Positions 44,521 through 53,156 of a DNA stretch of 64,000 nucleotides are shown here, in pieces. The position numbers were made by a program, and so were the translations under genes. This DNA comes from Prevotella sp. (GTDB lineage Bacteria > Bacteroidota > Bacteroidia > Bacteroidales > Bacteroidaceae). Within the stretch, counting starts at the first letter, position 1. Every line of letters starts with the position of its first letter. The notes below the pieces were generated by a model, which searched no databases, had not been told where the DNA came from, and worked only from the letters and a program-made list of their open reading frames with translations. The DNA is taken from assembly GCA_017538105.1 (NCBI GenBank), contig JAFYJN010000085.1:62001-126000 (forward strand). Direction: 5' to 3'.

Positions 44521-44594
44521 CTACTTGAGGATGGTGAATATAGTTAATACTTACAATTTTATTTATAACGTGAAAAAGCGCAAATAATTATGCG

Positions 44595-45755
44595 TTATCC
44601 CAGATTTTTCTTTACAAGTCGTTTGATGGTCTCGACACTGGCTGCGGTGGTGAAACCATCTTCCGGTGTGTTCATGCAATAATCGATGAGTCGGTCGATA
44701 GAGGATACCGCCACGTGCATACGTGTGTCGGATGACGCGTAATAGATAAGTACACGTCCGTCGTCATCGGCTATCCAGCCGTTGGCAAACACCACGTTCA
44801 TCACGTCGCCAACATATTCCCAACCTTCAGGCACGAGGAAATAGCCCCCAGGCTGTGCAATGACCCGTGTGGGATCATCGAGTGCCGTCATGTACATATA
44901 GAGCACATAACGAAGACCGCTGGCACATCCGCGCACACCATGAGCCAGATGCAGCCATCCGCGGTTCGTCTTGATGGGATGCGGTCCCTCACCATTTTTC
45001 ACCTCCATAATCGTGTGATAATGGCGGGCATTGATGATTTTCTCTTCCGTTACCACCGCGTTGGTGATATCGTCGACGAGAGACCAACCGATGCCGCCAC
45101 CCGATCCCGTGTCGATGAAACCATCTTGGGGACGCGTATAGAAAGCGTATTTGCCATCGACGAATTCCGGATGGAGCACCACGTTACGCTGTTGGCTTTT
45201 TGACTTGAGGTCGGGAAGCCGCTCCCAGTTCACGAGATCTTTTGTGCGAGCGATACCCGCCGTGGCCGTCGCCGCAGAGAGGTCACCTGGGCAACTGTCA
45301 TCATGTCGTTCGGCACAAAACACGCCATAAATCCATCCGTCCTCATGCTGTGTGAGGCGCATATCGTAGACGTTCGTTGCCGGAATGACATCGTCGGGCA
45401 TGGTAATGGGTTCCTTCCAAAATCGGAAATTATCAATGCCATTGGGACTCTCCGCCACGGCGAAGAATGACTTGCGGTCGGCACCCTCCACACGAACGAT
45501 GATGAGGTATTTTCCGTTCCATTTGATGGCACCGCTGTTCAGCGTGGCGTTCATCATGATGCGCTGCATGAGATAAGGGTTGTCTTTCTCGCAGAAATCA
45601 TAGCGCCATTCCAAGGGCGTGTGTTCTGCGGTGACGATGGGGAAGCGGTATTTCTCGTAGATGCCGTTCCCCCACTCCATGGGTTCATTCTTACGTGAGA
45701 GCAGTTCCTCATGATGTGCTCTCAGCGCAGCCACTTTATTCTCGAAATCGGTCAT
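44595..45755 (-). CDS. GH130 4-O-beta-D-mannosyl-D-glucose phosphorylase
   Basis: A 386-residue five-bladed propeller enzyme. YDMRLTQ places the general acid at Asp131, the same number as in the Bacteroides fragilis enzyme. [17 protein letters not shown] and [11 protein letters not shown] complete the family pattern. It splits mannosyl-glucose with phosphate into mannose-1-phosphate and glucose in the cytosol. I chose the ATG at 45755, because the in-frame extension to 45902 is repeat-derived and gives a longer protein than the family. No signal peptide. The 300-bp gap upstream holds repeat copy 3 and a palindromic element, so it may be transcribed apart from the GH26 gene. Confidence 0.94.
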   Translation of the reverse strand: MTDFENKVAALRAHHEELLSRKNEPMEWGNGIYEKYRFPIVTAEHTPLEWRYDFCEKDNPYLMQRIMMNATLNSGAIKWNGKYLIIVRVEGADRKSFFAVAESPNGIDNFRFWKEPITMPDDVIPATNVYDMRLTQHEDGWIYGVFCAERHDDSCPGDLSAATATAGIARTKDLVNWERLPDLKSKSQQRNVVLHPEFVDGKYAFYTRPQDGFIDTGSGGGIGWSLVDDITNAVVTEEKIINARHYHTIMEVKNGEGPHPIKTNRGWLHLAHGVRGCASGLRYVLYMYMTALDDPTRVIAQPGGYFLVPEGWEYVGDVMNVVFANGWIADDDGRVLIYYASSDTRMHVAVSSIDRLIDYCMNTPEDGFTTAASVETIKRLVKKNLG

Positions 45756-45825
45756 TGTTATAATGATTTTTGAATGTTGAATGTTGAATTGTGAGTTATG
45801 AATTGTGGATTTTACCCCTTTATTC

Positions 45826-46030
45826 AACTTCCGCAAGTTCCAGTTGTAAGGAGTTAAAAGAAGTAAGGAGGAGTTAGAAGAAGTTAGAAGCCAATAGCCC
45901 AAAGACCATCAAGGGATTTGATTACTAACCCCACCCCTATCCCCCCTACAAAGGAGGGGAACAGGCAAGGTATTGTCCTTTATCTTCGCCGCTGAAGCGG
46001 CTATCTTCCTTTATCTTCTTTTATCTTCAT
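45826..46030. repeat. Composite dispersed repeat, copy 3 (inverted), split by a palindromic element
   Basis: Read on the minus strand it carries, in order, the GAAGATAAAGG tract, the GCCGCTTCAGCGGC hairpin, AAAGGACAATACCTTGCC, a CCCTCC-type palindromic element (45926-45962), TTGATGG, GGCTTCTAAC tandem units and CAACTGGAACTTGCGGAAG. It shares the outer modules with 18177-18330 and 25797-25940. Only this copy has the palindromic element in its middle. Confidence 0.75.
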
Positions 46031-46056
46031 AACATGAGGAGTTTGATACACCTTTA

Positions 46057-47136
46057 TTACTTTTCGGAAATGTCTCTAAGGAAGAGGGTGTTAGGAGCCT
46101 CATATAGTTTTTTGAAATCGGCGGCGCAGGGCAGTTCCGGCGATGGTCCAAAATATTCCTCTTTATAATTTCGCCAAAGCAGGAAATAACAGATTTCATA
46201 TTTGTCCATGATGGGTTTAAGTACGCGCGTCCACCATGTGGAGTCGGGCATGTTCTTGAAACCACATTCCGTCATAGCGAACAGTTTGCCGTTTTTCTTC
46301 GCAAAGGCACTGACGAAGTCAAGGTCGGCCGTGAGTTGTTTTTTGAAATCCTCTTCCGTACCCCATTGGTAAGCATCTTCACCGATGAGGCTCACGCGGT
46401 CATTGCCCGGATAACGTGCCATGTAACGTGCCTCATCCCAATTACCATCGAGGTTGGGCGAATAGCTCCACAACAGGTTGTCGAGTCCACGGCTATTAAG
46501 ATAGTCTTGCAGCATGTTCCACAATCCGTGAAACTCCTCATCGGAACACAGTTTCTGTCCCCACCAGAACCATGACCCGTTGTTCTCGTGCCAAGGTCGG
46601 AATATGACGGGCACACGTTGTCCTTCTTCGGACTTTAGCGTTTCAAGGAAGTCGCCCACCCTTTTCATCCATTCTTTGAATTTCTCGTGTTGTGTGCCCC
46701 CCGGAAGTATGTTTTTCACCACAGTGGTATCATCTACGTCCCATGCCGTGCCACCTGTGAGCGGGTTGCGCGGATGCCAGCTGATGGTGATGACGCCTCC
46801 ATTCTTATGGTGCTTGACGATTTCGTCGTGGATACGTGTGAAAGGCACGCTGTCGAGATTTTTCGCATCGCCCATCTCAATACCTCCGAGGTCAAAGCCC
46901 ATGACGGCGGGATAGTCGCCAACGGTGGCGAAAATGTCACATTTGTCGGCATCCCATTCCCAAGTGACACCATACATAGTGGCATCTTCGTGTCCGCACA
47001 TATAGCCTTTCTTCGAGAGCGAATCGAGGCGTTCAAACAATTGTTCGGCAACGGTAGATGTTTTCTCTTGTTTCTGTGTGGAGCAAGCCACGAAAGCGGT
47101 TGCAGCTAATGCCATGCAATAAAATAAAGATTTCAT
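46057..47136 (-). CDS. GH26 endo-beta-1,4-mannanase lipoprotein
   Basis: A 359-residue GH26 enzyme with a lipobox (VACS, Cys18). IFRPWHENNGSWFWWG holds the acid/base Glu184, and FAMTECG the nucleophile Glu290. GGVITISWHPRNP is the conserved strand of the barrel. The lipoprotein may be on the periplasmic side or the surface; it is the shorter of the two GH26 enzymes here and lacks extra domains. It probably cuts mannooligosaccharides to mannobiose for the epimerase. It follows the CE7 esterase by 45 bp on the same strand. Confidence 0.94.
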   Translation of the reverse strand: MKSLFYCMALAATAFVACSTQKQEKTSTVAEQLFERLDSLSKKGYMCGHEDATMYGVTWEWDADKCDIFATVGDYPAVMGFDLGGIEMGDAKNLDSVPFTRIHDEIVKHHKNGGVITISWHPRNPLTGGTAWDVDDTTVVKNILPGGTQHEKFKEWMKRVGDFLETLKSEEGQRVPVIFRPWHENNGSWFWWGQKLCSDEEFHGLWNMLQDYLNSRGLDNLLWSYSPNLDGNWDEARYMARYPGNDRVSLIGEDAYQWGTEEDFKKQLTADLDFVSAFAKKNGKLFAMTECGFKNMPDSTWWTRVLKPIMDKYEICYFLLWRNYKEEYFGPSPELPCAADFKKLYEAPNTLFLRDISEK

Positions 47137-47181
47137 ATGAATTAGAATTTAGGAGTGGAGGAGAAAAACGAGTGAAGTCAC

Positions 47182-48462
47182 TTATCTCAGTTTCATTTGT
47201 TTAAGCAGCCAGTTTTCCCATTCATCCCATTGTTCCTGATACCAGAAATGGGCTGTCATTTGATAGACACTGAGCATTTTGGGAGCGGTCACCACGTTGT
47301 AAGTGGCATAGGCCGATGTCGGCGGCACCACATCGTCGTTATAACCGAAAGAGAACCACGAAGGACAGGTGACACGACGTGCGAAATTGACTCCGTCATA
47401 ATAGCGTGCGCCCTCCACTTTTTTCATATCTGGGTTTCTCTGTCCATAGAAATAATGAGGCCATCCACAAGCAACGCCATGGAGTGCCGACTCATAGTCG
47501 CACATGGCATCATGAACAGCCGCCATAAAAGTAACGCGTCTGTCGAGTGCCGCCACAGCCAGCGAGAGAAAGCCCCCTTGCGAGGATCCCGTCACGCCCA
47601 GTTCCTGTCCGTTCCATTGTGGAAGAGATGCAATATAATCGACCGCCCTCACCGCTCCCGTCACCACATGGCGATAGTAGTTACGTTCCGGCTCGTCGAG
47701 GTTTGTCTGCCAATAACCATCGAGGGCACCTCGGTTGAGGTTGTCGTATATCTTTTGCGGCAATGTCACAGGAATTCCATGAATGCCAATCTCGAGCGTG
47801 ATGGCACCTTGCGATGCCGTCCACACATCGCCACTATAAGGTCGGCATCCAGCTCCCGGCACACGCAGCAATGCAGGGTATTTACCCTCCTTCACCGGCA
47901 CGCAGAGAATGCCGTAGACACGCCGTCCCTGTTGGTCGTTGGTGAAGTTCACCTCATAGACATTCACCTCGTCGGTGCAACGCTCTGGCAACAGTTCACG
48001 GTGTGCGTCGAGGGGCCACTGCCTTGCCTCGCAAAGTGCACGGCTCCAAAAAGCGTCGAAATCCGTCGGGCATTGCGTGGCCGGTTGCAGCTGTTCGGGT
48101 GAGAAAGCTGCCGTGCAGCTACCCTCATAATCCTTTCCATCAACGTGAGCCACCACCCTGATACGGTAGAAGCCTGAAGTGCGCATGGAACCGGTCCATT
48201 TCATTGAGCCATCCTTCAAGGTGACACCTTGTCTTTTTACATCGGGATACATCACTGGTCCCGCTTCATAGTCGACAATCACATTGTCGAGCAGTGTACC
48301 CGACTTTCGCACGTTAACTGAAAACTCGGCCTTTTCACCTGCACGGTAGTTCCAATCCTGGTGGTCGGGAGTCACCGTCACAACGATGTTTGTGCCCCTG
48401 ATTTGTCCTTGAGCTGCCAGGGCCAGGAGTGTTGCAAGGCAGAAAAAGAAGACTCTTTTCAT
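47182..48462 (-). CDS. CE7-type acetyl esterase (Axe1 family)
   Basis: A 426-residue secreted protein (signal peptide ending AAQGQ). An N-terminal beta-sandwich (about 20-120) is followed by an alpha/beta-hydrolase of the acetyl-xylan esterase (CE7) family. The nucleophile lies in GVTGSSQGG (Ser294), the Asp in FGYNDDVVPP and the His in MTAHFWY. VPGAGCRPY and GIHGI are typical of the family. In this PUL it probably removes acetyl groups from acetylated glucomannan or galactomannan. It sits between the two GH26 genes. Confidence 0.9.
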   Translation of the reverse strand: MKRVFFFCLATLLALAAQGQIRGTNIVVTVTPDHQDWNYRAGEKAEFSVNVRKSGTLLDNVIVDYEAGPVMYPDVKRQGVTLKDGSMKWTGSMRTSGFYRIRVVAHVDGKDYEGSCTAAFSPEQLQPATQCPTDFDAFWSRALCEARQWPLDAHRELLPERCTDEVNVYEVNFTNDQQGRRVYGILCVPVKEGKYPALLRVPGAGCRPYSGDVWTASQGAITLEIGIHGIPVTLPQKIYDNLNRGALDGYWQTNLDEPERNYYRHVVTGAVRAVDYIASLPQWNGQELGVTGSSQGGFLSLAVAALDRRVTFMAAVHDAMCDYESALHGVACGWPHYFYGQRNPDMKKVEGARYYDGVNFARRVTCPSWFSFGYNDDVVPPTSAYATYNVVTAPKMLSVYQMTAHFWYQEQWDEWENWLLKQMKLR

Positions 48463-48580
48463 TGGTTGATGTTTTTTCTGAAGGAGGATTATTCAGTGTT
48501 TTCTCAGTTATCAAGACAATTAGAAGAATTCGCCGGAATGACCTGACCATGAGGTCATGGCCATTCCAGCGATTAATCGT

Positions 48581-50059
48581 TTATTTAAAACTTGGTACCT
48601 GGTCGCGTGTGATGATGAGCGGCGAGGTATAAAGCTCGCGCAGGAAGTCGGAAGTGTTGATTGGACTGTCGATGTAAGGCACCCCAATGCTGCTCTGTCC
48701 ATACCATGGCATACACCAACTCCACATGGCTCCAGTTGAGAGCATGTTGTTGACAGAAGGCATGGCATCGCCTTCGCTCAACGCAATCAACTTCTTTCCG
48801 CCCGTTATCTGTCGCAACGTCTCGAACTGGTCGGCCAACGCAGAATGGTAGTCGTTCGATTTGTCGTTGAAGTAATAGTCACGCGAGATGATGTCGACAT
48901 AGTCATCGCCCGGATACCAATCTGAGTCGTCGCCCGCCGACGGATCATTCGGATCGATGCCTTCGGATGTCCATACCCAGAGTACATTGTTGACACCCTT
49001 CTCCTTGAAACGGTCGAACATCATCATCCATAGTTTCTTAAACTGCAAGGGACCTTTGCCGCCCCACCAGAACCATGCCTTGCCAGAGCCATTATATTTC
49101 CCATAGTTGCCACGTGCCTCATGGAGCGGACGCCAAAGCACGGGAATACCCTTCTGCTGAAGTTGGAGGAGATAGTCGGCAATAATATCAATGTCGCGGA
49201 TAGCCACCTCATGAGCCCAACCAGAAGAACGGGTGGCCGTTTGGGCGGTCATCTCCGTCTCGTCAGGATTGATCACATAAGAATTGAAGTTGTTGATGTC
49301 GGCCTGTGACGGTGGCACCATCCAGTGCCACATACACGATACGATACCACCATTGTCGACCCAGTCTTCCACCACCTGCGTGTTGGTATAGTCGATCCAT
49401 CCTTCGGCATGGAGCGGCGCGCTATGATTGAAGTGGATGTAGTCGAAGGTATTGATGGCAGGATATTTGCCCGTTATCTGATAGAGGGCCTCCGCATTCT
49501 CTGTATTCCAATTGACATTTGCGATGGCAGCCGTGAGCGACTTCTTACCGAAGTTCTCCTTCAGGTAATTGTAGAGCGCCACTGTCTCGGGTGTAGCGTT
49601 GGGGTTGACCGGTGCCTCTGCAATTTGGAAGAGGTTGGGATTGAACGCATTGACCAGCATCGTGGTGAAAGAAAACTTGAAATCGAGGGCAAAGTCGTAC
49701 AACTCATCGCGCACTGACGGTCTCATGATTTCCACCGTATAGGTGGTGTTTCCTTTCAGTTCATACGGAATGATGAGTTGGTTACCCTTCGCTACCACGC
49801 CTGAATCCACCCATTCGTTATTCACCTTGATGGAGACATGTGGAGGAATGAAAATATTCTTATCGTAATTGACGACGATTTGCTTAAGCGTATCCACATC
49901 CTGTTCGTTGATCGAAGGAATGGTAGACACGACAGCAGGAGCCTCTCCCGTGAAGCGTGTAGCATCATAGCCGTAAGCCTCACCCTTTTCATCATCCTTG
50001 CAAGACGAGATGATGCCGGCTGCCACCATTGCCATCAAAAATATAGCTACTTTTCTCAT
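48581..50059 (-). CDS. GH26 endo-beta-1,4-mannanase lipoprotein with N-terminal Ig-like domain
   Basis: A 492-residue lipoprotein (lipobox IISSC, Cys20). Residues about 40-135 form an Ig-like (Big_5-type) domain that probably spaces the enzyme from the membrane. The catalytic GH26 barrel follows, with LWRPLHEARG (acid/base Glu314) and ALSEGDA (nucleophile Glu429). The Asp/Glu after the lipidated Cys (CKDDEKG) resembles the surface-export signal of Bacteroidetes lipoproteins, so a surface location is likely. It follows the surface glycan-binding gene by 13 bp and leads the enzyme part of the operon. Confidence 0.93.
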   Translation of the reverse strand: MRKVAIFLMAMVAAGIISSCKDDEKGEAYGYDATRFTGEAPAVVSTIPSINEQDVDTLKQIVVNYDKNIFIPPHVSIKVNNEWVDSGVVAKGNQLIIPYELKGNTTYTVEIMRPSVRDELYDFALDFKFSFTTMLVNAFNPNLFQIAEAPVNPNATPETVALYNYLKENFGKKSLTAAIANVNWNTENAEALYQITGKYPAINTFDYIHFNHSAPLHAEGWIDYTNTQVVEDWVDNGGIVSCMWHWMVPPSQADINNFNSYVINPDETEMTAQTATRSSGWAHEVAIRDIDIIADYLLQLQQKGIPVLWRPLHEARGNYGKYNGSGKAWFWWGGKGPLQFKKLWMMMFDRFKEKGVNNVLWVWTSEGIDPNDPSAGDDSDWYPGDDYVDIISRDYYFNDKSNDYHSALADQFETLRQITGGKKLIALSEGDAMPSVNNMLSTGAMWSWCMPWYGQSSIGVPYIDSPINTSDFLRELYTSPLIITRDQVPSFK

Positions 50060-50072
50060 GACTTTCTATATA

Positions 50073-51323
50073 TTAATAGTTTCTCGGTTCTATACGGAAC
50101 TGTCCCCAAGCATGGTCAACATTCCATGCCGAGACGCCATCTACAGGATTGGGTTGACAGACAAATTCGAAGTTCACCCATTGGTCGGGAGATGTGGGAA
50201 GCGGTTTGTTCTGAATCATCTCATCAAGCGGCATAGCCACCGTCACCCATTTTCCATAAGTATTGGTCAGGTTGAATTCAGAGACGGGATCAAACTGCCT
50301 GCGTGGCTCACCATTATTCAGCGTGAAGCAATATCCTCCATTCTTATCATTATAGACATCGTTTGTTCCATAACTATAGAATGGATTTGAGGAATTCGTC
50401 CAAACCTCGAATTTCACCACATAATTCTCGGGATTGGCCGAAGCATCCAACCAGCGCCAATTACAACCGAATCCCGTGGAGTTCCAGTCCCAGGCACCGA
50501 AAGTACCTGTCAGTCTCAAGAAGTTATACCCCAATGATACGGGATCGCCATCTTTGGTTCCATCCGTCACCAATCCTCTACCCCAGTCATTCCACCATCC
50601 GAGGTCGCCATCAAAATTACCGAACATCAACTGGTCAGACATACGGTAAGGAATGGATTTGGAATAATTCTGTCCCATTTCCTGCCAACTGAACGTGATG
50701 AGCGAATTGTCCGGACAATCCTTGGGAATGATGATGCCTGTATAGTCCTCCGTACAGGAGTCCGTCTTGATAACCTGCCTATACCCAAGGGCATCGTTTG
50801 TGATGACGATGGAAGCTGTCGACGCATCCGTCGTGTCATTGAATTCGAAGAGGTCGAAATAGTCACCTTTCACCTTCACTTCATTGCCAGGAAGGACGAA
50901 TTCGTTTTCCAATCCTTCAAGTTCCATGTGAGGGATACTCACGTCGAAGTTGATTGTGACAGAGCCTTGTTGAGTCTCATACACCAGAATCCCTGTTGGC
51001 GATTCAGGAACGATACGAGGGATATGAATCCAACTGTTGGCAGACTCAGCATAGATATCCCTCACATCCACCTCCACGCCGTTGATGTTCACATGTTTGG
51101 GATTAGCGAGGTTCTGCCCCTTCAAGCGTATGAACTGTTTGAGGACACCAGCAGTGATAGGAGCGGCGTCATCATTTGTGGCATCATAAACAGCCGATAT
51201 GACAGGAGAGCCGTTGTTGCTGAACAGGTCTTCCTTCTCGTCGTTGAACTTCACGACATCGCTACATGCGGTAAGGAAGAGCATCTGGCAGACCCACAAA
51301 CCGATATAATAGATTCTTTTCAT
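50073..51323 (-). CDS. Surface glycan-binding lipoprotein of the mannan PUL (SGBP, IPT/TIG domains)
   Basis: A 416-residue lipoprotein (lipobox LTAC, Cys20, then acidic residues). Two IPT/TIG-type immunoglobulin-like domains (about 40-130 and 130-215, with LKGQNLANPKHVNINGVEV and VKVKGDYFD) lead to a larger C-terminal beta-sandwich rich in Trp (WWNDWGRG, WDWNSTGFGCNWRW), probably the glycan-binding face. It takes the place of SusE/SusF after susD. It presumably holds mannan at the cell surface for the GH26 enzyme. No enzymatic motif is seen. Confidence 0.87.
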   Translation of the reverse strand: MKRIYYIGLWVCQMLFLTACSDVVKFNDEKEDLFSNNGSPVISAVYDATNDDAAPITAGVLKQFIRLKGQNLANPKHVNINGVEVDVRDIYAESANSWIHIPRIVPESPTGILVYETQQGSVTINFDVSIPHMELEGLENEFVLPGNEVKVKGDYFDLFEFNDTTDASTASIVITNDALGYRQVIKTDSCTEDYTGIIIPKDCPDNSLITFSWQEMGQNYSKSIPYRMSDQLMFGNFDGDLGWWNDWGRGLVTDGTKDGDPVSLGYNFLRLTGTFGAWDWNSTGFGCNWRWLDASANPENYVVKFEVWTNSSNPFYSYGTNDVYNDKNGGYCFTLNNGEPRRQFDPVSEFNLTNTYGKWVTVAMPLDEMIQNKPLPTSPDQWVNFEFVCQPNPVDGVSAWNVDHAWGQFRIEPRNY

Positions 51324-51358
51324 ATTTCAAAAATGTTAACTTTAACGATATCGAAAAA

Positions 51359-53131
51359 TTAGTTCCATCCCGGGTTGTTCTCCGTGATATAGGGATTGGC
51401 GGCCACCTCCGCAGTGGGGATGGGATAGAGCAGATTCCTTTCCGTGCGCAACTTGAGGTTGCCGGCATCATCCTGATGGTTCTCTGCGGTAGAGCCTTCA
51501 TTGGTCACGATGGAATTCATGGCATCAAGGTAAATCCCCCAACGTATAAGATCCCATCGACGGTCGCCTTCACACGCAAATTCTTTCGCCCTTTCCTCAA
51601 TGATCACACTACGCAGGGCATCCCTTCCGGGATTATTCATCAATAATGTGGCATTGCTACGTTGCCTTACGATATTCAAATAGGTGATAGCCTCTTCGCT
51701 GTTGCCCAATTCGTTTTGTGCTTCAGCATATATGAGGATGACATCAGCATAGCGTAGGAAGGGCCATTGTGAATCGGCATAGTCGGTAGCATCGTTTTTC
51801 ACGTCATCATATTTGGTGGTGAAAGCGAGACATTCCGACGATTGGTTAAATTGATATGCCAATCCTGTTGCCGCATACTCCGGATCCTGTTCCACCCAAT
51901 CGCCCAAGATGGTACGTCCCTGCACCTTTTCCGACCAGCTTTGCGGATAGAAGAAGCAACCATTGTATTCTTCCTGATAGTAATATCTCCAGAAATGGCG
52001 GACACCATCCGTGATACGATAATCCTGGTCATCGAAAAGACAATACCAATTATTGGTACATCCTACCCATCCACCCGACTGGAGGAACTGACTACCCGAG
52101 GATATCTTATAACCAGAATAGAACGAATGGATCTGTGTGCGATATTTGGTATCGCCGTCAAGGCTTTGGATAGCGAACATGAATTCGGAAGCATCACGGT
52201 TCGTGCTCTTCCACAACTTGCTGTATTCGGACAGTTCATAGACCCCGAACTCCCCATCTATCACCCTTTTGGCCCATTGTGCTGCCTTGGCGTACAAATC
52301 TTGGGAGTTCAGTTCTTCGTACCCCGCCACCGCCGTTTTCTGCAACATCTTGGCCGACGGCTGACGGAAGATTTGCACATCCTCACCGTTGTGGCTTACC
52401 GTTTCGTAAGGTCCACCCGTTTTCACCACCACCTGTGTACCCACAGGCATGGCTGCGGAAGCCATGGTAGCATAAACCTTGGCAAGCAGTCCGGCAGCGG
52501 AGCCAGCAGAGACGTGTCCCGTTTTATAGTTGGGATCATCGCGCTTGTACATCATCGACGAGGCGTCGGTGAGCAATTGGATGATATGATTGTATATCTC
52601 CACAATAGGAGTACGCGGTTTTCTCGTTTCTTCTCCATTGAACACATCGTTGTCATAATAAGGGACAGGTCCATAAGCCCTGACCAAGAGGAAGTAAGCA
52701 AACGCCTTTTGGAAATACAACTCGCCTATAGCATTGTTGATATACGCCTCATCCACAGAGGTCATATTCCTCAGATATCTCTCTGCTTGGTTGCAGTCGC
52801 TGATTAAGTTGTACGGACCTTTCCACATTTTGTCGAGCGACTGTTCACCTTGGAAGTTACCTGCGCCTAACTTTCCCAAGAGCCAATCAGGTCCTGAGAT
52901 GTAGTCAGCATCCAACTCCAATACTCTTGGAAATTCGCCCCAGCAGAACATATCATACAGCCAGTTGCTATAAACACCCGTCACCCATTGGTCGACCGCT
53001 TCTTTTGAGTCTCCCAACTGGTCAGGTTCGATGAAACTTTTCGGTTCTTCCTGTAGCCAATCATTACATGAAGAGGCCAGGAGAACCATCGTTCCCAACA
53101 ACATCGTTGAAATATATTTCTTGATTTTCAT
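51359..53131 (-). CDS. SusD/RagB-family lipoprotein of the mannan PUL
   Basis: A 590-residue lipoprotein (lipobox LASSC, Cys22). NDWLQEEPKSFIEPDQ at the mature N-terminus and ERAKEFACEGDRRWDLIRWG near the C-terminus are classic for the family, with TPR-like helices between them. It binds and delivers mannan oligosaccharides to SusC. It starts 25 bp after the susC stop codon, so the two are co-transcribed. Confidence 0.95.
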   Translation of the reverse strand: MKIKKYISTMLLGTMVLLASSCNDWLQEEPKSFIEPDQLGDSKEAVDQWVTGVYSNWLYDMFCWGEFPRVLELDADYISGPDWLLGKLGAGNFQGEQSLDKMWKGPYNLISDCNQAERYLRNMTSVDEAYINNAIGELYFQKAFAYFLLVRAYGPVPYYDNDVFNGEETRKPRTPIVEIYNHIIQLLTDASSMMYKRDDPNYKTGHVSAGSAAGLLAKVYATMASAAMPVGTQVVVKTGGPYETVSHNGEDVQIFRQPSAKMLQKTAVAGYEELNSQDLYAKAAQWAKRVIDGEFGVYELSEYSKLWKSTNRDASEFMFAIQSLDGDTKYRTQIHSFYSGYKISSGSQFLQSGGWVGCTNNWYCLFDDQDYRITDGVRHFWRYYYQEEYNGCFFYPQSWSEKVQGRTILGDWVEQDPEYAATGLAYQFNQSSECLAFTTKYDDVKNDATDYADSQWPFLRYADVILIYAEAQNELGNSEEAITYLNIVRQRSNATLLMNNPGRDALRSVIIEERAKEFACEGDRRWDLIRWGIYLDAMNSIVTNEGSTAENHQDDAGNLKLRTERNLLYPIPTAEVAANPYITENNPGWN

Positions 53132-53156
53132 AATGACTCTTTATATAAATGATTTA

